Origin: Tersicoccus mangrovi
Lineage (GTDB): Bacteria > Actinomycetota > Actinomycetes > Actinomycetales > Micrococcaceae
Length of the DNA stretch: 64,000 bases
NCBI RefSeq assembly: GCF_036881825.1
Contig: NZ_JBAJMW010000002.1
Span: forward strand, 124,001-188,000
Reading direction: 5' to 3'
Positions within the stretch are counted from its first letter, which is position 1. Each line of letters begins with the position of its first letter. Positions 59,075 to 64,000 of this stretch are shown one piece after another. The notes under the pieces are model-generated. The model worked only from the letters and a program-made list of their open reading frames with translations. It was not told where the DNA came from and ran no database searches. A program made the translations under genes and the position numbers.

Positions 59075-59797
59075 TCACCCGAAGAGCCACTGGACCTCGG
59101 TCCGGTCGTTGCGCCAGTCGCGGTACTCGAAGACGAGGTTGATGACGGTCGTCAGGATCGCCATCACGAGGGCCGACGCGATGCGCCCACCGTAGCCCTT
59201 GACCTCGCTCCAGGCCACGCCGGTCCACCCCAGGACCACGGGCGACACCGAGACCACGGCGATGAGGACGGCGAGCACCACCAGCCAGACGAGGAGGCTG
59301 CGCTCCCGCGGCCGCTCGGTGACCACGTAGCGCCCGAACCGCAGCGTGTTGGGTGTAGCGATGACGCCCTTGGCCAGGGTGCGGTCGTCCCCGGCCTGCC
59401 GGATCACCACCTCGTCGTCGAGGCGGAGCTCCGTCGTCGTCTCCCCGAAGGCGTGCATGAACGCCCGCGGCAGCGTTCCGGCCACCTTGTTCACTGCGTC
59501 CTTGATCGCCTCGATGCTCTCCGTCGTCCCGAAGAGGCGGATGAGCACGACCTCTTCCCGCTCGAGGCTGACGAGGCCCTCCACGGAGTCGACCTGGATG
59601 AAGATGCTCTCGCCGAGGGCCAGTTGCTGCTGGACGGCGTCCGGCAGGTTGCCCTTGAGGCGCTCGACCTGTTCCCGGCGCCAGGCCTCGGTCTCCGGCC
59701 CCTGGTGGGGCAACCACGAGGTGCTGCGGAGCGCCTCGACGGTGTCGTCGCGGGTCAGGGTCCGGCCCGGGGTGGGGAGAGTGAGTACGGCGCGCAC
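59075..59797 (-). CDS. Two-helix membrane protein, unknown
   Basis: About 240 residues: a soluble N-terminal part with TRDDTVEALRSTSWLPHQGP and LFGTTESIEAIKDAVNKVAG, then two membrane helices (LLVWLVVLAVLIAVVSVSPV and a weaker one in IASALVMAILTTVINLVFEY), and a short charged tail. No family is recognised. GTG 59797 with AGGA upstream is preferred because the extension back to ATG 59932 is Ser/Arg-rich and unlike coding sequence of this genome. Confidence 0.6.
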   Translation of the reverse strand: MRAVLTLPTPGRTLTRDDTVEALRSTSWLPHQGPETEAWRREQVERLKGNLPDAVQQQLALGESIFIQVDSVEGLVSLEREEVVLIRLFGTTESIEAIKDAVNKVAGTLPRAFMHAFGETTTELRLDDEVVIRQAGDDRTLAKGVIATPNTLRFGRYVVTERPRERSLLVWLVVLAVLIAVVSVSPVVLGWTGVAWSEVKGYGGRIASALVMAILTTVINLVFEYRDWRNDRTEVQWLFG

Positions 59798-59998
59798 GGT
59801 CCTGGTCGTCGCAGACGAGTGGTCCGTTCGGGACGACGACGTCGTCCGGCCATGCGCGACGCGCCCGCTGCACCGCCCCGGTCCCGGCCGGCTGTCGGCT
59901 GACGGAGATTCATCAGCAACCACCTGACGCATCTGATAGTCGTTGACTACGATAAGAAGCGTCAGCGATGATCCCTTGGATCCTGCGAGAGGTGTGAG

Positions 59999-60535
59999 AT
60001 GTCCGTTCCGGCCGCCTCCGTCGACGGCACCACCACCGAGGTTCTGCTCGCGGCCACGCAGCGCACCGTCGCGGCGATCGAGGCCCTCGGTGCGGCAGCG
60101 CACGCCGTGCAGGTCCCGGCGTCGCCCCAGCTCGCCAGGTCGGCGCAGCACACCGAGAACCGCTGGCGTCATCTCGAGGACGAGTTCGGTCTCCTGACCG
60201 CTGCGCAGGCGGGACGGCGCATGGGTTCGCGTAACGACCGCGCTGCGCGAACCCGGGTCTCGAGCGCGCGGAACTCCCTGCTCGCCGTCCGTCGCGGCCG
60301 ACGGAACCTCTTTCCCGGCTTCCAGTTCGACGACGACGGGCGCCCACGGTCCTCGGTCACTCGCCTGCTCGGTAGGGCGCGCTCGCTCGACGTGACCGAC
60401 GAGACCTTCGCCCTGTGGCTGGTGGCGCCCGCCGAGGCCCTGGACGCGCAGCGGCCGGTCGATCTGCTCGCGGACACCGACGCGGTCGACCGGGTGGGTC
60501 AGGCGCTGGAGCGTCGTTTCGGCGTCCGTTGGTGA
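59999..60535 (+). CDS. Antitoxin of RES-Xre (MbcA/ParS-like) toxin-antitoxin pair
   Basis: A 178-residue protein with a helical Xre-like region (FGLLTAAQAGRRMGSRNDRA, then ARTRVSSARNSLLAV) and a C-terminal segment ending DAVDRVGQALERRFGVRW, which resembles the MbcA/DUF2384 toxin-binding part. Its stop overlaps the GTG of the RES-domain gene, as expected for a toxin-antitoxin operon. GAGAGGTGTGAG precedes the ATG. Confidence 0.75.
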   Translation: MSVPAASVDGTTTEVLLAATQRTVAAIEALGAAAHAVQVPASPQLARSAQHTENRWRHLEDEFGLLTAAQAGRRMGSRNDRAARTRVSSARNSLLAVRRGRRNLFPGFQFDDDGRPRSSVTRLLGRARSLDVTDETFALWLVAPAEALDAQRPVDLLADTDAVDRVGQALERRFGVRW

Positions 60536-61179
60536 CCGGTGCTGGCGGTGTCCCGGCACCGCCCGACCCGTTCGAGCCGCGCATCGATGTCCTGACCGCC
60601 GGCTCGCGCCTGATCCGGGTCTTCAGCACAGGAGCCGACCGCACCGCGGCAACCTTCAATCCGGGATTCGGCGCCCCGACCCGCTTCGCCTTCTTCGGCG
60701 ACCCGCCGGTCCCGGTGCTCTACGCCGGCGGCACCGAGGAGGCCGCCGTCGCCGAGACCGTGCTGCACGACATCCCCGTCGACGGCGGCGACGTCTACCC
60801 CGAGGACTACCGGGACCTGGCCGCCGCGGCCCTGGTCACCGGACGCGACCTGCGGCTCGCTGCATTCCACGGCCTCGGGCTGCGCCGCCTGAACGTGACC
60901 GCGGGGCAACTGACCGACACCTCGTCCGCCCACTATCCCGACACCGTGGCCTGGGCCCGAGCCGCCCACGCCTACCGGGACGACGACGGGAGCCTGGACG
61001 GGATCTGCTGGACGTCCCGCCAGTGCAACAGCGCGAAGGCGTACGTCCTGTTCGGTGACCGCGTGGGCTCGGACGACCTGGAGGTCGCCGTGGACTATGC
61101 CCGCATCCTCGGCGTGGGAGCGGACCTGGACTGGTTGATCGACCTGTGCGCCGGCATGCGCATCAACGTCGTGGTGTGA
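60532..61179 (+). CDS. RES-domain toxin (NAD+-degrading type)
   Basis: The 215-residue product has the RES signature residues: Arg in SRLIRVFSTGAD, Glu in GGTEEAAVAETVLHD, and Ser in SRQCNSAKAYVLFGDRV, with GAPTRFAFFGDPPVPVLYAG between. MbcT-type RES toxins phosphorolyse or hydrolyse NAD+. It follows its antitoxin with a GTGA overlap. Confidence 0.85.
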   Translation: MTGAGGVPAPPDPFEPRIDVLTAGSRLIRVFSTGADRTAATFNPGFGAPTRFAFFGDPPVPVLYAGGTEEAAVAETVLHDIPVDGGDVYPEDYRDLAAAALVTGRDLRLAAFHGLGLRRLNVTAGQLTDTSSAHYPDTVAWARAAHAYRDDDGSLDGICWTSRQCNSAKAYVLFGDRVGSDDLEVAVDYARILGVGADLDWLIDLCAGMRINVVV

Positions 61180-61216
61180 TGCCGCAGCTTCGCGTGAGCC
61201 GCTGACCTGCGGTTCT

Positions 61217-61429
61217 GTCGGCGGCGGGCAGCTCAACTTCTCCGGCGCGGCGGGAGAGAACGGCTCGACCAAGGGCCCAGACGTCGTCGCCGAGAAGCCC
61301 TGGCACCTGCAGGCCCACCACGACGAGTTTCGGTCTACGCCGAGAAGCTGCCGGGGCGTGGGAGCCGACAAGGTCCTGGCTTCATCGATACACAGCGAGC
61401 CTTGACACCTACGTGGTTTCGGGGGCCGC
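61217..61429 (+). pseudogene. Degraded copy of the SDR-like gene 3' end with its terminator
   Basis: The stretch aligns to about 55213-55430. Shared strings include GGCTCGACCAAG, GTCGCCGAGAAG, TGGCACCTGCA and CACCACGACGAGTTTCGG, while indels break the frame after that point. It even continues into a decayed version of the terminator stem (AGCGAGCCTTGACACC ... GGTTTCGGG). Only the last third of the gene is left, so it is a relic of a duplicated block. Confidence 0.75.
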
Positions 61430-61514
61430 CGTCCAGTGCGCGTGAATGGCCGCCCGCTCCGGCAGCTGCCGCAATCGGGCCGCTGTTGGCGGCACGCGTG
61501 CGCACACTATCGAT

Positions 61515-61976
61515 TCAGTCATCATTCAGGTCTTCGACCAACTCTCCTTGAACTTGCGTCTCTTGTCTGACGGCGATGATCAATTGTCTAATGGGTTGTC
61601 TGATCTCCTTTGCGGGCGCAATACCGACTTTCATTTGTGGCCGCAACCGCGGCTTCCCAAGAGTCTGTTGTTCGATGTTCCACGACCATCTGACCAGGTC
61701 CCGAGCTGATGACTGAACGTCACCAGTTCTGCTCACCAACACCAATTGGTAATACCTCTGTCGCACCTCGGCGTGAGCGTCGGGTACTCCCTCACCGACC
61801 CTTGTGGCAGCTTCCACCAGTAGAGCCGCGGCCAAGCGGACTCGATCGTTGTGCGACTCCTCTGACATGCGACGGGCCGTAACCATGTCTCGACGTGACG
61901 ATAGTGAACTCGTAACCAACGCGACTAAGACGCCCGCCAGAATCGACGCGATCGGTGCGACATATGTCGAATCCAT
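61515..61976 (-). CDS. Membrane-anchored small hypothetical protein
   Basis: A 153-residue protein with one N-terminal membrane helix (YVAPIASILAGVLVALVTSS) and a long helical cytosolic part (SEESHNDRVRLAAALLVEAA and onward). GC is lower than the genome average. It lies between the two pseudogene remnants. No family is recognised, and no clear ribosome site is seen for ATG 61976 (a TTG/ATG further up to 62027 is possible), so it may itself be an incoming or decaying gene. Confidence 0.5.
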   Translation of the reverse strand: MDSTYVAPIASILAGVLVALVTSSLSSRRDMVTARRMSEESHNDRVRLAAALLVEAATRVGEGVPDAHAEVRQRYYQLVLVSRTGDVQSSARDLVRWSWNIEQQTLGKPRLRPQMKVGIAPAKEIRQPIRQLIIAVRQETQVQGELVEDLNDD

Positions 61977-62120
61977 AGACGCATGGTATCGGCATAATCG
62001 CCTTATCCGATGCAACTCGCTCTGCACGCTTGACCCAATCTCGCCAATTGTTATCTCCCTTGGGCCCTTCGCCCTCGGCGCCAGGAAAGAGCCTGGGCTC
62101 AGTTCAGGTTATGGCCGGGG

Positions 62121-62532
62121 TCGCGACACCGGTCTGACGGAGCTGCATCCGGCGGTCGCCGACACGGATCCGCACCTCACGCCCCTGGATACGCAGGACG
62201 GATTTCACGTGGCCGGCATCGACCTCGTCGTCAACACTCACCTGCACTTCGACCACTGCCTCATCGACCTCGTCCCCCACCCTGTCAACCCCACCGATGA
62301 CGCCGAGCGCCGCGCCAATGTCGGGAACTGTGTCGCACGGACGCAAGATCTCGATCCGGAAGGCATCATCGTGTGCCACTCCGAGGTGTTCAACGTGCTC
62401 AAGCAGCCCATGCTCGAAGCCGGCCTATCGCTGCCGCACGATGAACCGATTCCCTTCTCGCTCGGGAGCTGGCGCCCGACCTTCGTCGAACGCCATCGAC
62501 AAGCCGTTCAGCGACTGGAGTCGAACGACTAG
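62121..62532 (+). pseudogene. Chimeric fragment: MBL hydrolase core joined to a uracil-DNA-glycosylase-like tail
   Basis: Positions 62121-62259 copy 57380-57520 of the intact MBL gene (DTGLTELHPAVAD ... NTHLHFDHC). Right after HFDHC the frame continues, without a break, into LIDLVPHPVNPTDDAERRAN ... GIIVCHSEVFNVLKQPM ... IPFSLGSWRPTFVERHRQAV. The latter half resembles the C-terminal part of small uracil-DNA-glycosylase-like proteins, a tentative call. No start or ribosome site is evident for the joined frame. Confidence 0.6.
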
Positions 62533-62584
62533 CACGCACAGGAGCAGCACCACGTTCTGTGACGCGGACTAACCGACGTCTCCT

Positions 62585-64000
62585 TTACAAGTCGTTGTCG
62601 GTCTGTCCCCTAACGAGCCACGTGTGAAGAGTCACCAAGAAGTCATGATCGTCGACCGATACGGTCCGCTGATGTGCAACGTCGTTGCGGAGGTCGCTCA
62701 CCCTCACGATCCAACTGCTACGCGCTTTCCAGCCGCCAGGCCGCTGCTCGTCGCCAGGAGGTGTGTACCGCTTCTCGAACACCCCACGCCAAAGTTCCTG
62801 AGACTGGGTCATGACATCGCGATAGTTGACGATATAGAGGCAGTCCCACTCTTCGATCTCTTGCCCTGAGGAGCGGTCCGCATTTCGCTCGACCATGAGT
62901 TTGCCGGCCTCGACACGAATATTGCGGGGTACGCCGAGCTTGAACCACTCCGCACCGTACTTGTCCTCGAGACGCTTCCGAACGTCATCCTTCATATACG
63001 CCTCAAGCGCGTCGATCATGTCGCGAGACTCGTCGTTGAACTGCTTCTGCTCGTCTCGCACATAGCCGGCGAGCCCGGGTGGATCAAATTCGGGACGCGC
63101 TTCATTGATGGCCTGCTGAAGACGTCGCCAGTATTTCGTGCCAGCACCTGAGCCGTAGAGCTGTCGATACTCAAGCCCTTCAGTCGGTCCAAGGCCTCCG
63201 AGGTATTCCACCATCGAGTCCAAGTAAGGGACTGCGTCGTCATAAAGCGTCTGCGGGTCCCGTTTTCTGGGGTCGTAGTCAGTGTCCTGCGTCGCTAGGT
63301 GGAGCACGACATCTCCTAGGATCCGGATGATCGACTCGATGCCATTATTGATGAAGACGAAGCCGCCCTCGGAGCTGCCTAGCTTGTACTGGACGTCGAG
63401 ATGCCGTCGTACGTAGTCGATGCCCTGCGTTATGTACTCGAACAGTGCATCGCCCGTTGCGTCATTCGAGCCACGGTAAAATGTGCCGATCTCCTTGACC
63501 TCAGTCTTGGTGAAGGTTCCGATGAACCCGCCGCGGTCCAAACCCCGCGCCACAGCGTCGATTGTGAGGCAACGGAGAGGGGTTTTCGAGTCCTCCCCAA
63601 CCTGAACGCGTCCATACAGCGGTGAGACTTTGTCCTCGCCCAGCCTCTGCGCCAGGACCAACCTAAGCGCCTTTGCCTGCTCGCGCAGATCGTCGGAAGC
63701 GTACAACAGGTCCGCATTCAGAGTGTTCCGAAGATTTTTCGGTACAGCCTGCTGGTTCTCGTTGATCTGCATGAACAGCTTCATCTGGTCAGAGCGACCT
63801 AGCGACACGAATGCGACGACCGGTATGAGGTCGGTCGCTGCGCGGGCACTGGCCGAATAGCCGTAAAGCCGGTGCTGTCCGTCGATGACGTAAGCGGCAC
63901 GGAATGTCTGGGGGAGGTGCAAAATACCCGCGCGGGTCTGTCCCGATCGCTTCGGGAACGGGTCGAACTGGAGGCCTCTATTCCCCCCTTCGAGGCTCAG
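62585..64000 (-). CDS. DGQHR-domain protein (DndB-like), N-terminus beyond window
   Basis: The frame is open to the right edge (472 residues here), starting LSLEGGNRGLQFDPFPKRSG and then FRAAYVIDGQHRLYGY, which contains the DGQHR signature. Further blocks are VVAFVSLGRSDQMKLFMQIN, ENQQAVPKNLRNTL and TIDAVARGLD. DGQHR proteins include DndB, a regulator of DNA phosphorothioation, and related DNA-defence proteins. Partner dnd genes, if any, lie outside the window. GC is clearly lower than the genome average. Confidence 0.75.
   Translation of the reverse strand: MSLEGGNRGLQFDPFPKRSGQTRAGILHLPQTFRAAYVIDGQHRLYGYSASARAATDLIPVVAFVSLGRSDQMKLFMQINENQQAVPKNLRNTLNADLLYASDDLREQAKALRLVLAQRLGEDKVSPLYGRVQVGEDSKTPLRCLTIDAVARGLDRGGFIGTFTKTEVKEIGTFYRGSNDATGDALFEYITQGIDYVRRHLDVQYKLGSSEGGFVFINNGIESIIRILGDVVLHLATQDTDYDPRKRDPQTLYDDAVPYLDSMVEYLGGLGPTEGLEYRQLYGSGAGTKYWRRLQQAINEARPEFDPPGLAGYVRDEQKQFNDESRDMIDALEAYMKDDVRKRLEDKYGAEWFKLGVPRNIRVEAGKLMVERNADRSSGQEIEEWDCLYIVNYRDVMTQSQELWRGVFEKRYTPPGDEQRPGGWKARSSWIVRVSDLRNDVAHQRTVSVDDHDFLVTLHTWLVRGQTDNDL

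Noticed and set aside
1..64000. tRNA, rRNA and insertion-sequence genes
   Set aside because: None was recognised by reading; a dedicated covariance or transposase search could still find a short or degenerate one.

Overview
The window is high-GC DNA (around 70 percent by eye) with many GTG starts, GTGA/ATGA gene overlaps and actinobacterial families such as DUF222-HNH, DUF6318, DUF6480 and NrdHIEF. This points to an actinomycete, most likely Micrococcales. That placement is inferred from gene content only. Two stretches are visibly lower in GC and look acquired: about 13.25-14.56 kb, and about 61.4 kb to the right edge. I saw no rRNA, tRNA, CRISPR array or intact insertion sequence.

Layout. 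0-12.4 kb: lipoate ligase fragment, HhH DNA glycosylase-like protein, GT39 membrane glycosyltransferase, topoisomerase IB, SDR, small secreted or lipoproteins, an EAL phosphodiesterase, an S4 RNA-binding protein, a DUF222/HNH protein and RNase Z. 12.4-14.5 kb: a decayed island with a Phd/VapB antitoxin, a broken VapC, an HsdR fragment and an intact Fic toxin. 14.6-18.9 kb: the class Ib ribonucleotide reductase operon nrdHIEF with a probable NrdR box pair. 19.1-24.5 kb: a MoxR/DUF58/VWA (Bat-like) operon. 24.6-32.4 kb: an App1-like phosphatase, then a LacI-controlled sugar ABC transporter divergent from a glycogen-debranching-like enzyme. 32.4-36.1 kb: three coupled small membrane proteins, MazEF, an esterase and a maltose acetyltransferase.

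36.1-41.6 kb holds a five-gene operon for the lower protocatechuate 4,5-cleavage (or gallate) pathway: PrpF-type tautomerase, LigJ-type hydratase, LigK-type aldolase, LigI-type lactonase and an MFS transporter. The ring-cleavage dioxygenase is not in the window. 41.7-49.1 kb: a GH15 enzyme, a TetR/membrane-protein pair sharing a double palindrome, a bile-acid:Na+ symporter-like protein, and a MetE-like methyltransferase preceded by what reads as a SAM riboswitch. 49.2-61.2 kb: NmrA-like protein, a coupled aldo-keto reductase (x2)/CoA-transferase/SDR operon, an ArsR-AHSA1-hydrolase operon, an MBL hydrolase, a zinc alcohol dehydrogenase and an Xre-RES toxin-antitoxin pair.

61.2-64 kb holds degraded second copies of parts of the 54.7-57.9 kb block (SDR tail with its terminator, and the metallo-beta-lactamase core) separated by a foreign low-GC gene. 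It ends in a truncated DGQHR-domain protein of the kind found in DNA-modification and defence loci. The most unusual features are these chimeric remnants, the SAM riboswitch, and the concentration of toxin-antitoxin and restriction relics.
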